Below are positions 7,896 through 14,470 of a stretch of DNA of 14,726 nucleotides, in pieces; the first letter of the stretch is position 1; every line of letters begins with the position of its first letter. The translations under genes and the position numbers were made by a program. Below the pieces are notes generated by a model that worked only from the letters and a program-made list of their open reading frames with translations, had not been told where the DNA came from and did not search any database. Source of the DNA: Burkholderiales bacterium (lineage in GTDB: Bacteria > Pseudomonadota > Gammaproteobacteria > Burkholderiales > Burkholderiaceae_C). Where the stretch lies: NCBI GenBank assembly GCA_028869035.1, contig JAGWTL010000030.1, positions 1 to 14,726 on the forward strand. The letters are read 5' to 3'.

Positions 7896-8402
7896 CGGCT
7901 GATCTGGCCAGTCCAGGCGCCCGCTGGCCTCGGCGTAGGTGAGATACAGGCGCAGATCGAATTCGATCTGGTGGTAGTCCGGCTCCATGTGCGTGCACAG
8001 CTGGTAGAAGGCCTTGTCATGGGCCTGGACCTTCAGATGGGCCAGTTCATGCACCGCAATCATCTTCAGGAATTCGAGAGGAACGTCCCGGAACAGGGTG
8101 GCGATGCGGATCTCGCGTTTCGCTTTCAGCCTGCGGCCTTGCACGCGCGAGATGCTGGTGTGCGTGCCCAGCGCGTGCTGGATCACGTGCAGCTTGTTGT
8201 CGAAGCAGACTTTGTTCAAGGGTTCGGCGCTGCGCAGGAACTCCGCCTTGAGGTCCTGCACGTAATCGAACAGGGCACGGTCGGTGCGGATGCCGTGCCG
8301 GCGCTGGTACTTGCCCAGCAGCAGCTCCCCCAGACGGCCCTGGGTGAGCAGTTGCCGGACCTGGCTCTGAATCTGCTGCGGATAGCCCGACAGATATTTC
8401 AA
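7884..8402 (-). CDS. YgjP-like zinc metallopeptidase (M48-related, DUF45)
   Basis: A 172-residue protein with the gluzincin-like motif HELAHLKVQAH (118-128), giving zinc ligands His118, His122 and His128 and catalytic Glu119, followed by KAFYQLCTHMEPDYHQIEFD as in YgjP-family metallohydrolases. Substrates are not well established in the family. There is no signal peptide or membrane segment, so it is probably cytosolic. The start appears to be TTG at 8402: there is no ATG or GTG between it and the lysS stop, and the protein then opens with MKYLSGYP, which fits relatives as I know them. It lies 24 bases after lysS in the same reading frame, so co-transcription with lysS is likely; the ribosome-binding site is weak. 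Confidence 0.87.
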   Translation of the reverse strand: MKYLSGYPQQIQSQVRQLLTQGRLGELLLGKYQRRHGIRTDRALFDYVQDLKAEFLRSAEPLNKVCFDNKLHVIQHALGTHTSISRVQGRRLKAKREIRIATLFRDVPLEFLKMIAVHELAHLKVQAHDKAFYQLCTHMEPDYHQIEFDLRLYLTYAEASGRLDWPDQPGNA

Positions 8403-8426
8403 GTTGACTGTCGGTGCGGAACCGGC

Positions 8427-9959
8427 TCAACCTTCGCGGCGCAGCGCCGGGAAGAGGATCACGTCGCGGATGCTGGGGCTGTCGGTCAGCAGCATCATCA
8501 GGCGGTCGATGCCGATGCCGCAGCCGCCCGTGGGCGGCATGCCGTATTCGAGCGCCCGCACGAAGTCGTGGTCGAAGAACATGGCCTCGTCGTCGCCGCT
8601 GTCCTTGGCGGCCACCTGGCTCTGGAAGCGGGCGGCCTGCTCTTCGGCGTCGTTCAGCTCGGAGAAGCCGTTGCCGAACTCGCGGCCGGTGATGTAGAGC
8701 TCGAAGCGCTCGGTCACGTCCGGTCGCGTGTCGCTGGCGCGCGCCAAGGGCGAGATTTCCACCGGATGTTCGCAGATGAAAGTAGGCTGCCAGAGCTTTT
8801 CTTCCACTGTTTCCTCGAAGTACAGCACCTGCAGCGATGAGAGCGAGCGGGTTGAGAGCTTGTGCTTTTCCTCGCTCATGCCGAGTTTGCGCAGAGCCTT
8901 GATCAGCCAGTCGCTGTCGTCGACATAGGCGCTGCCGGCCTCGCTGTGACGGATGATGGCCTCGCGGATGGTCAGGCGCTCGAAGGGCTGGGCCAGGTTC
9001 ACCGGCTTGCCGCCATAGCTCAGTTGCAGCGTCCCGGTGGCCTGCTGGGCGGCATGGCGCACCAGGCCTTCCGTGAAGGTCATGAGATCCTGGTAGTCCC
9101 AGTAGGCCGCATAGAACTCCATCATCGTGAACTCGGGGTTGTGGCGTACCGAGATGCCTTCGTTGCGAAAGTTGCGATTGATCTCGAACACGCGCTCGAA
9201 GCCGCCCACGATCAGGCGCTTGAGGTAGAGCTCGGGCGCGATGCGCAGGAACATCTCCTGGTCCAGTGCATTGTGGTGCGTGACAAAAGGCTTGGCATTG
9301 GCGCCGCCGGGGATCGGGTGCAGCATGGGCGTCTCGACTTCGAGGAAGTTGTGCGTGACCATGAACTCGCGGATCGAGCTCACGGCCTTGCTGCGCGCCA
9401 CAAAACGCTTGCGCGCTTCTTCGTCGGTCATCAGGTCGACATAACGCTGGCGGTACTTGACCTCCTGGTCGGCCACGCCGTGGAACTTGTCGGGCATGGG
9501 GCGCAGGCTCTTGGTCAGCAGGCGCACGCTGCTGGCCTGGACGGAGAGCTCGCCGGTCTTGGTCTTGAAGACCAGGCCTTCGGCAGCCACGATGTCGCCC
9601 AGGTCCCAGTGTTTGAAGGCCTCGTAAGCCTCCTCGCCGATCTCGTCACGCTTGACGTAGATCTGGATGCGGCCGCTGCTGTCCTGCAGGGTGGCGAAGC
9701 TGGCCTTGCCCATGACGCGTTTGAGCATCATGCGGCCGGCCACGCTGGCGCGGCTGGCCTGCTCCTGCAGGCCCTCGGGGGTCTGGCCGGCGTGGGCGGC
9801 AAAGAGGTCGGCGGCCCGGTCGGCGGGCTTGAAGTCGTTGGGGAAGGCCGGTCCCTTGCCCTCGGCCTGCTGCTGGCGGATGGCCTTGAGCTTCTCGCGC
9901 CGCTCGGCGATGAGCTGATTTTCGTCCTGGGCGGGGGCAGCGGTGTGTTGTTCTGACAT
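8427..9959 (-). CDS. lysS: Lysyl-tRNA synthetase, class II
   Basis: Charges tRNA-Lys with lysine. It has 510 residues, near the E. coli length (505). The N-terminal OB-fold anticodon-binding domain is at about 70-150 (VAGRMMLKRVMGKASFATLQ). Class II motif 1 lies around FLEVETPMLHPIPGGANA (205-222). Motif 2 is FRNEGISVRHNPEFTMMEFY (264-283). Motif 3 is GCGIGIDRLMMLLTDS (479-494), with the conserved end IRDVILFPALR. The ATG at 9959 has no good Shine-Dalgarno; the 19 bases before it follow a perfect 7-bp hairpin. It is divergent from the yggT-family gene and is followed by the metallopeptidase gene. I see no T-box or lysine riboswitch. All catalytic motifs are intact. Confidence 0.98.
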   Translation of the reverse strand: MSEQHTAAPAQDENQLIAERREKLKAIRQQQAEGKGPAFPNDFKPADRAADLFAAHAGQTPEGLQEQASRASVAGRMMLKRVMGKASFATLQDSSGRIQIYVKRDEIGEEAYEAFKHWDLGDIVAAEGLVFKTKTGELSVQASSVRLLTKSLRPMPDKFHGVADQEVKYRQRYVDLMTDEEARKRFVARSKAVSSIREFMVTHNFLEVETPMLHPIPGGANAKPFVTHHNALDQEMFLRIAPELYLKRLIVGGFERVFEINRNFRNEGISVRHNPEFTMMEFYAAYWDYQDLMTFTEGLVRHAAQQATGTLQLSYGGKPVNLAQPFERLTIREAIIRHSEAGSAYVDDSDWLIKALRKLGMSEEKHKLSTRSLSSLQVLYFEETVEEKLWQPTFICEHPVEISPLARASDTRPDVTERFELYITGREFGNGFSELNDAEEQAARFQSQVAAKDSGDDEAMFFDHDFVRALEYGMPPTGGCGIGIDRLMMLLTDSPSIRDVILFPALRREG

Positions 9960-9978
9960 GAGAGAGCCGGGTTGGAGG

Positions 9979-9997
9979 TGGCCCTGAGAGAGGGCCA
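9979..9997 (-). repeat. Perfect 7-bp hairpin in lysS leader
   Basis: TGGCCCT (9979-9985) is the exact reverse complement of AGGGCCA (9991-9997), with loop GAGAG on the plus strand (CTCTC in the lysS message). It lies 19 bases upstream of the lysS ATG. If the proposed promoter is right, the transcript would begin almost exactly at this stem. It could stabilise the mRNA 5' end or influence initiation; the sequence alone does not say. Confidence 0.55.
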
Positions 9998-10006
9998 GAA
10001 CCCGCT

Positions 10007-10033
10007 ATTTTAATGACGCTATGATTTGGCCAA
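10007..10033 (-). promoter_or_regulatory. Candidate sigma-70-type promoter for lysS
   Basis: On the minus strand TTGGCC (10028-10033, four of six to TTGACA) precedes TAAAAT (10007-10012, five of six to TATAAT) with a 15-base spacer, which is short. Transcription would start near 10000. It lies in the only A+T-rich patch of the 92-base divergent region. For the opposite direction TATGAT (10020-10025) is a possible -10, but no -35 is visible. Confidence 0.35.
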
Positions 10034-10051
10034 CTTTCCACCCAGAACCCC

Positions 10052-10612
10052 ATGCTGTTCCAGATCTTTTCCCTGCTGCTCGAAGTGGTCGCCGGCGTGC
10101 TCGGCGGGGCCTGCCTGCTGCGCCTGTACATGCAACACCAGCGCATCCCCACGTCGGCGCGTTCGGGCAACCCGCTGGGCCGTTTTGTCTTTGCTCTGAC
10201 CGACTGGCTGGTGCTGCCGCTGCGCCGATTCGTGCCGGCGGCCGGCCGCTGGGACCTGGCCAGCCTGGTGGCAGCCTGGCTGATCGAGTTGGCCATGTTT
10301 TCGCTGATCTGGGTCTTCACCAGCTTTGTGGCCAGTTATGTCTCGGTGCTGATCCTGGCCACCTTCGGCGTGCTGCGTCTCGTGATTTCGGGCCTGACGG
10401 GCCTGGTGATCGTCTATGCGGTCCTGTCCTGGGTGCAGTCCCATACGGTGCTGTCCGACATCATCGAGCGCCTGGTGGCGCCCTTTCTGGCGCCGATCCG
10501 CCGCTTCGTGCCGCTGGTGGGCGGGGTGGACCTGTCGCCTCTGGTGCTGCTGGTCTTGCTGCAGGTGGCGGCCATCGTGCTGAATCACCTGCAGGGACTG
10601 GCGCTGTTGTAA
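10052..10612 (+). CDS. YggT family integral membrane protein
   Basis: A 186-residue, strongly hydrophobic protein with membrane segments at about 3-25, 66-92, 97-128 and 160-182. It shows the two-copy YGGT architecture: LVLPLRRFVPAAGRWDLASLV (about 53-73) and LVAPFLAPIRRFVP plus GGVDLSPLV (about 141-165) are clearly related halves. Molecular function is not established; YggT proteins have been linked to osmotic stress tolerance, cell-envelope processes and, in Gram-positives, division. ATG 10052 has no evident Shine-Dalgarno, and an ATG at 10021 is out of frame. It is divergent from lysS and convergent with accD, with a terminator hairpin directly after its stop. Confidence 0.92.
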   Translation: MLFQIFSLLLEVVAGVLGGACLLRLYMQHQRIPTSARSGNPLGRFVFALTDWLVLPLRRFVPAAGRWDLASLVAAWLIELAMFSLIWVFTSFVASYVSVLILATFGVLRLVISGLTGLVIVYAVLSWVQSHTVLSDIIERLVAPFLAPIRRFVPLVGGVDLSPLVLLVLLQVAAIVLNHLQGLALL

Positions 10613-10638
10613 AGAAAAAGCCGGCGCGAGGCCGGCTT
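10611..10638 (-). terminator. Rho-independent terminator of the trp-accD operon
   Basis: AAGCCGGC (10618-10625) and GCCGGCTT (10631-10638) form a perfect 8-bp stem around a 5-base loop. On the minus strand it is followed by TTTTTCTTT (from plus-strand bases 10611-10619, partly in the stem), giving a textbook intrinsic terminator 27 bases past the accD stop. In the plus direction the stem follows the yggT-family stop by five bases but lacks a T-run (GGGTAAGG follows), so any action there would be weaker. Confidence 0.88.
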
Positions 10639-10664
10639 GGGTAAGGCAGAAGCGGCCGCGTGTG

Positions 10665-11537
10665 TCAGATCACGGCATCGGCCGGCTGGCGCTGCAGCAT
10701 GGCCAGGGTGTTGGCCACGGTCTTGCGCAGTTCACGGCGGTCGCAGATGAAATCCACGGCGCCCTTTTCCTGCAGGAACTCGGCGCGCTGGAAGCCCTCG
10801 GGCAGCTTCACGCGCACGGTGGATTCGATCACGCGGGGACCGGCAAAGCCGATCAGGGCCTTGGGCTCGGCGATCACCACGTCACCCAGGAAAGCGAAAC
10901 CGGCGCTCACGCCGCCCATGGTGGGGTCGGTCAGCACGCTGATGTAGGGCAGTTTCTTCTTGGCCAGGCGTGTCAGGGCGGCGTTGGTCTTGGCCATCTG
11001 CATGAGCGAGAGCAGGCCCTCCTGCATGCGGGCGCCACCGGTGGCGGTGAAGCACAGGAAAGGCACTTTCTGCTCGATGGCGGTCTCGACGCCGCGCACG
11101 AAACGCTCGCCGACGACCGAGCCCATGGAGCCGCCCATGAAGCCGAATTCGAAGCAGGCCGCGACCAGGCTGATGCCGTGCACGGCGCCGCCCATGACCA
11201 CGAGGGCGTCGGTCTCGCCGGTGGCTTCGAGGGCCTCTTTCAGGCGTTCGGGATACTTGCGACTGTCCTTGAACTTCAGGGCGTCGACCGGCAGCACTTC
11301 CTGGCCGACTTCAAAGCGGCCCTCGTTGTCCAGGAAGAGGTTGAGGCGCGTGCGCGCATCGATGCGATGGTGGTGGCTGCAGGTCGGGCAGACGTTCTGG
11401 TTCTGCTCCAGATCGGTCTTGTAGAGCACGGACTCGCAGCTCGGGCATTTGATCCACAGACCCTCGGGCACGCTGCGGCGGTCGGCCGGGTCGGTGTGCT
11501 GGATTTTCGGGGGCAGAAGTTTTTCGAGCCAACTCAT
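10665..11537 (-). CDS. accD: Acetyl-CoA carboxylase carboxyltransferase, beta subunit
   Basis: Beta half of the carboxyltransferase that, with AccA, moves the carboxyl group from biotin to acetyl-CoA, the first committed step of fatty acid synthesis. It has 290 residues. An N-terminal zinc ribbon has Cys31, Cys34, Cys50 and Cys53 (CPSC and CPTC). The crotonase-fold core carries FTATGGARMQEG (163-174), DPTMGGVSAGFAFLGDV (204-220) and EPKALIGFAGPRVIE (224-238). AAAGGAAG (plus-strand 11544-11551) sits 6 bases before the ATG. It follows trpA by 57 bases, the longest gap in this operon, and a terminator comes right after it. accD next to the trpFBA genes is usual in betaproteobacteria. Confidence 0.98.
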   Translation of the reverse strand: MSWLEKLLPPKIQHTDPADRRSVPEGLWIKCPSCESVLYKTDLEQNQNVCPTCSHHHRIDARTRLNLFLDNEGRFEVGQEVLPVDALKFKDSRKYPERLKEALEATGETDALVVMGGAVHGISLVAACFEFGFMGGSMGSVVGERFVRGVETAIEQKVPFLCFTATGGARMQEGLLSLMQMAKTNAALTRLAKKKLPYISVLTDPTMGGVSAGFAFLGDVVIAEPKALIGFAGPRVIESTVRVKLPEGFQRAEFLQEKGAVDFICDRRELRKTVANTLAMLQRQPADAVI

Positions 11538-11551
11538 GGGATGCTTCCTTT

Positions 11552-11570
11552 AATTGGGGTCAGATTCCAA
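11552..11570. repeat. Short repeat-like motif in the trpA-accD gap
   Basis: AATTGGGGTCAGATTCCAA occupies the middle of the 57-base gap, just upstream of the accD ribosome-binding site, and has TTGG/CCAA at its borders. It resembles, from memory, the GGGGTCAGA-type sequences found scattered between genes of many proteobacteria near REP-associated transposases. Only one copy is visible here, so calling it a repeat rests on recollection rather than on this window. Confidence 0.3.
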
Positions 11571-11594
11571 CGACGGTCAGGCGCAAGACCGGGA

Positions 11595-12413
11595 TTATGA
11601 ATCCAAAGCCTGGCGAATTTCCCGCAGGAAATCCGAGGCTACGGTAACGACCTGTGCCCGCGGCAGCGGGTCGATCAGCTGGATGATGCGGCTGCCGATC
11701 ACCACGGCGTCGGCCACCCGGCCCACGGCCTTGGCGCTGGCCGCGTCACGGATGCCGAAACCCACGCCCACCGGCACCTTCACGTGCTGGCGGATGCGCG
11801 GCAGCATGGCTTCCACCGCGCCGGTATCCAGCGTGCCGGCGCCGGTCACGCCCTTGAGAGAGACGTAGTACACATAGCCGCTGGCCACACGGGCCACCTG
11901 GGCCATGCGCTCGTCCGTGCTGGTGGGCGCCAGCAGGAAAATCAGGTCCAGGCCGTGCGTTTTCAGCGCAGCAGCGAAACCCTCGCACTCTTCGGGCGGG
12001 TAGTCCACCACCAGCACGCCGTCGACCCCGGCCGCGGAGGCATCGCGCGCGAAGGCATCGGGGCCGCTGGCCTGGTGCAACTGGTCATAACGCTCGATCG
12101 GATTGGCGTAGCCCATCAGCACGACGGGGGTGCTGCTGTTTTTTTGCCGGAAGACGCGCACCATCTCCAGCACCTGGCGCAGGCCGATGCCGGCGGCCAG
12201 GGCCTTGTCACCTGCCGCCTGGATGACCGGGCCGTCGGCGCTGGGGTCGGAGAAGGGCACGCCCAGTTCGATCACATCGGATCCTGCGGCCACCATGCCG
12301 TGCATGAGCTCGGGCGTGATGTCCGGATAGGGATAGCCGGCCGTGATGAAGGGGATCAGGGCCTTGCGCTTGCTGGTCTGCAGCGCGGCGAAAGTGGAGG
12401 CGATGCGGCTCAT
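11595..12413 (-). CDS. trpA: Tryptophan synthase alpha chain
   Basis: Cleaves indole-3-glycerol phosphate to indole and glyceraldehyde 3-phosphate, passing indole to TrpB through the alpha-2-beta-2 tunnel. It has 272 residues and a TIM barrel. Catalytic Glu49 (VIELGVPFSDP) and Asp60 (SADGPVIQ) fall at the same numbers as in Salmonella TrpA when the ATG at 12413 is used. Phosphate-binding GFGIRD and ADAVVIGSRII are present near the C-terminus. The frame is open 19 residues further upstream, but ATG 12413 overlaps the trpB stop as ATGA and gives the normal MSRIASTFAALQ start, with GAAGA just ahead. Confidence 0.98.
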   Translation of the reverse strand: MSRIASTFAALQTSKRKALIPFITAGYPYPDITPELMHGMVAAGSDVIELGVPFSDPSADGPVIQAAGDKALAAGIGLRQVLEMVRVFRQKNSSTPVVLMGYANPIERYDQLHQASGPDAFARDASAAGVDGVLVVDYPPEECEGFAAALKTHGLDLIFLLAPTSTDERMAQVARVASGYVYYVSLKGVTGAGTLDTGAVEAMLPRIRQHVKVPVGVGFGIRDAASAKAVGRVADAVVIGSRIIQLIDPLPRAQVVTVASDFLREIRQALDS

Positions 12414-13699
12414 TTCTTCAACTCGATCTTCTGTTCGGCCATGCCACCTTTGACGGCCTGGCCCTTGCAACTGGGGCGGCAGTAGAAGTCGGCCTGGCTC
12501 AGGTCGGCCACGGTGCCGATATCCTTGTCGCCCCGGCCCGAGAGGTTGAGCAGGATGGACTGGTCGGGCCGCATGGTTTTGGCCAGCTTGATGGCATAGG
12601 CCACCGCATGGCTCGATTCCAGGGCGGGGATGATGCCTTCGGTGCGGCAGAGGTAGTGGAAGGCGGCCAGGGCCTCGGTGTCGGTGATGCCCACGTACTC
12701 GGCGCGGCCGATGTCCTTCAGGTAGGCGTGCTCGGGACCAACGCCGGGGTAGTCCAGACCGGCGCTGATGCTGTGCGTCTCGGTGACCTGGCCGTCCTCG
12801 TTTTGCAGCACGTAGGTTCGGTTGCCGTGCAGCACGCCCGGGCTGCCACGCTGCAGCGAGGCCGAGTGCTTGCCGCTGTCCATGCCTTCGCCAGCCGCTT
12901 CCACGCCGATCAGGCGCGTCTGCTCGTGCTGGATGTAGGGGTGGAAGATGCCCATGGCGTTGCTGCCGCCACCGACGCAGGCCACCACCGCATCAGGTTG
13001 TGCGGACTTGCAGCCCGTGCGCTGCAGCATCTCGGGCATCTGCACCAGGCATTCCTCGCCGATCACGCTCTGGAAGTCGCGCACCATCATGGGATAGGGG
13101 TGCGGGCCGGCCACGGTGCCGATGATGTAGAAGGTGTTGTCCACGTTGGCGACCCAGTCGCGCATGGCCTCGTTGAGCGCATCCTTCAGTGTCTTGCTGC
13201 CGGATTCGACCGGCACCACGGTGGCGCCCAGCAGCTTCATGCGGTAGACGTTGGGGCTCTGGCGCTTGACGTCCTCCGAGCCCATGTAGACCACGCATTC
13301 CAGGCCGTAGCGCGCGCAGATGGTGGCCGTGGCCACGCCGTGCTGGCCGGCGCCGGTCTCGGCAATGATGCGCGTCTTGCCCATGCGTTTGGCGAGCATG
13401 GCCTGGCCGATGGTGTTGTTGATCTTGTGGGCGCCGGTGTGGTTGAGGTCTTCGCGCTTGAGGAAGATCTGGGCGCCACCCTGCTCGCGGCTCATGCGCG
13501 CGGCATGGTAGACCGGCGAGGGGCGGCCGACGAAGTGCGCCAGCTCGTACTTGAACTCGGCCATGAAGGCCGGTTCGTGCTGGTACCGGGCGTAGGCCTC
13601 GCGCAACTGGTTGATGGCGTGGGTCAGGGTTTCACTGACGAAGCTGCCGCCATAGATACCGAAATGACCCTTGGGGTCGGGCTGGTGGTATTCAAACAT
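12410..13699 (-). CDS. trpB: Tryptophan synthase beta chain
   Basis: PLP enzyme joining indole and serine to make tryptophan. It has 429 residues, longer than the enteric enzyme (397). The PLP lysine is Lys92 in NHTGAHKINN. The catalytic glutamate is Glu114 in AETGAGQHG. The phosphate loop is GGGSNA (243-248). ESSHA (361-365) and SGRGDKD (387-393) are also in place. Most of the extra length is a C-terminal tail from about 401 that includes CRPSC (Cys407, Cys411) and ends in KIELKK. Six bases separate it from the trpF stop; its own stop overlaps trpA by four bases. Catalysis should be normal; the tail's role is unknown. Confidence 0.98.
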   Translation of the reverse strand: MFEYHQPDPKGHFGIYGGSFVSETLTHAINQLREAYARYQHEPAFMAEFKYELAHFVGRPSPVYHAARMSREQGGAQIFLKREDLNHTGAHKINNTIGQAMLAKRMGKTRIIAETGAGQHGVATATICARYGLECVVYMGSEDVKRQSPNVYRMKLLGATVVPVESGSKTLKDALNEAMRDWVANVDNTFYIIGTVAGPHPYPMMVRDFQSVIGEECLVQMPEMLQRTGCKSAQPDAVVACVGGGSNAMGIFHPYIQHEQTRLIGVEAAGEGMDSGKHSASLQRGSPGVLHGNRTYVLQNEDGQVTETHSISAGLDYPGVGPEHAYLKDIGRAEYVGITDTEALAAFHYLCRTEGIIPALESSHAVAYAIKLAKTMRPDQSILLNLSGRGDKDIGTVADLSQADFYCRPSCKGQAVKGGMAEQKIELKK

Positions 13700-13705
13700 G
13701 TGGGA

Positions 13706-14470
13706 CTAACCTGCAATGGGTTTGTCGGCGGCACGCACGGCCGCGACAAACTGGTGGATCTTGTCGGCGCTCTTGATGCCCTTGGAGGCTTCGACGCCGG
13801 AGCTCACATCGACGGCCAGCGACTTACAGCGCGGGCGCAGCTGCGTGATGCCATCGGCCACGTTTGCAGGCGTGAGTCCACCACTCAAGACGAGGTGAGC
13901 GTCGACGCTTGGAGGAAGAAGTGACCAATCGAATGCCTTGCCGCCGCCCCCGAACCCCTCGACATCGGCGTCGAGCAGGATGGCCTGGGCGGCCGAGTAA
14001 TCCAGCGCGTATTTTACGAGGTCGAAGCCCCGGCCGGCTTCCCCCACCGGAATGCGGGCGGCGCGCAGGAAAGGGCGGGTGCCGGCAGCTGCCAGGCACT
14101 GGGCCGGCGTCTCGTCGCCATGGAACTGCAGGGTGGCGGTCGGGGCGAGGTCACAGGCGGCCCGGATGGCCTGCGGGCTGGCGTTGACGACCAGCAGCAC
14201 CGGCGTCACGAAGGGGGGCAGGCGGCGGGCCAGCTCGGCAGCGCGCTGGGGCGTGACGAAACGGGGGCTCTTCCCGTAAAGCACAAACCCCACGGCGTCA
14301 GCCCCGGCGGTCACGGCCGCGTCCACGTCCATTTCGCGCGTCAGGCCGCAGATCTTGATCCGGGTGCGGGGAACCCCCAATCCGCCGCCGGGCCGTCCCA
14401 AGGCGGATTGCGCCCCTTCGGGGGGCAGCACAGCAGACACAGTCGCAAGCGTGGGGGCCTTTTCAGTCAT
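13706..14470 (-). CDS. trpF: Phosphoribosylanthranilate isomerase with repeat-bearing N-terminus
   Basis: Amadori isomerase of tryptophan synthesis, PRA to CdRP. The barrel core begins at RTRIKICGLTR with catalytic Cys41 and has the probable catalytic acid Asp167 (ILLDAD), GFGGGGKAFDW and a phosphate site (VLSGGLTPANV, DVSSGVEASKG). ATG 14470 gives 254 residues, about 35 more than expected before the core. It overlaps the truA stop as ATGA, the coupling pattern used elsewhere in the operon, so I prefer it. Residues 16-33 (PPEGAQSALGRPGGGLGV) are encoded by a palindromic repeat. The alternatives are a TTG at 14479, or a TTG inside the repeat at 14380 giving LGVPRTRIKICGL as the start. Identity is firm; the start is not. 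Confidence 0.95.
   Translation of the reverse strand: MTEKAPTLATVSAVLPPEGAQSALGRPGGGLGVPRTRIKICGLTREMDVDAAVTAGADAVGFVLYGKSPRFVTPQRAAELARRLPPFVTPVLLVVNASPQAIRAACDLAPTATLQFHGDETPAQCLAAAGTRPFLRAARIPVGEAGRGFDLVKYALDYSAAQAILLDADVEGFGGGGKAFDWSLLPPSVDAHLVLSGGLTPANVADGITQLRPRCKSLAVDVSSGVEASKGIKSADKIHQFVAAVRAADKPIAG
14372..14427. repeat. GC-rich palindromic repeat within trpF 5' end
   Basis: CAATCCGCC (14378-14386) and GGCGGATTG (14402-14410) form a perfect 9-bp stem; the 15-base loop itself contains GGG/CCC. Next to it CCCC-TTCG-GGGG (14413-14424) forms a second stem with a UUCG-type tetraloop on the plus strand. Flanking C and G runs (14374-14378; 14420-14425) could also pair. This double-hairpin pattern matches my recollection of an abundant intergenic repeat in Comamonadaceae that is often mis-translated as PPEGAQSA...GGGLG. 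Only one copy is in the window. Confidence 0.7.

Noticed and set aside
8862..9956. Open frame of 364 codons on the plus strand opposite lysS
   Set aside because: Shadow of lysS with Gly/Leu/Ala/His-rich composition and no recognisable domain.
9960..10051. T-box or lysine riboswitch ahead of lysS
   Set aside because: The leader is only about 40-90 bases and holds a single short hairpin; there is no room for, or sign of, the conserved elements of either riboswitch.
10662..11600. Open frame of 312 codons opposite accD
   Set aside because: Antisense shadow of accD; His/Gly/Ala-rich and without motifs.
12608..13924. Long open frame (438 codons) on the plus strand opposite trpB
   Set aside because: It is an antisense shadow of trpB and trpF. 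Its product is a low-complexity Ala/Gly/His/Val-rich sequence, typical of GC-rich mirror frames, and the other strand is beyond doubt coding.
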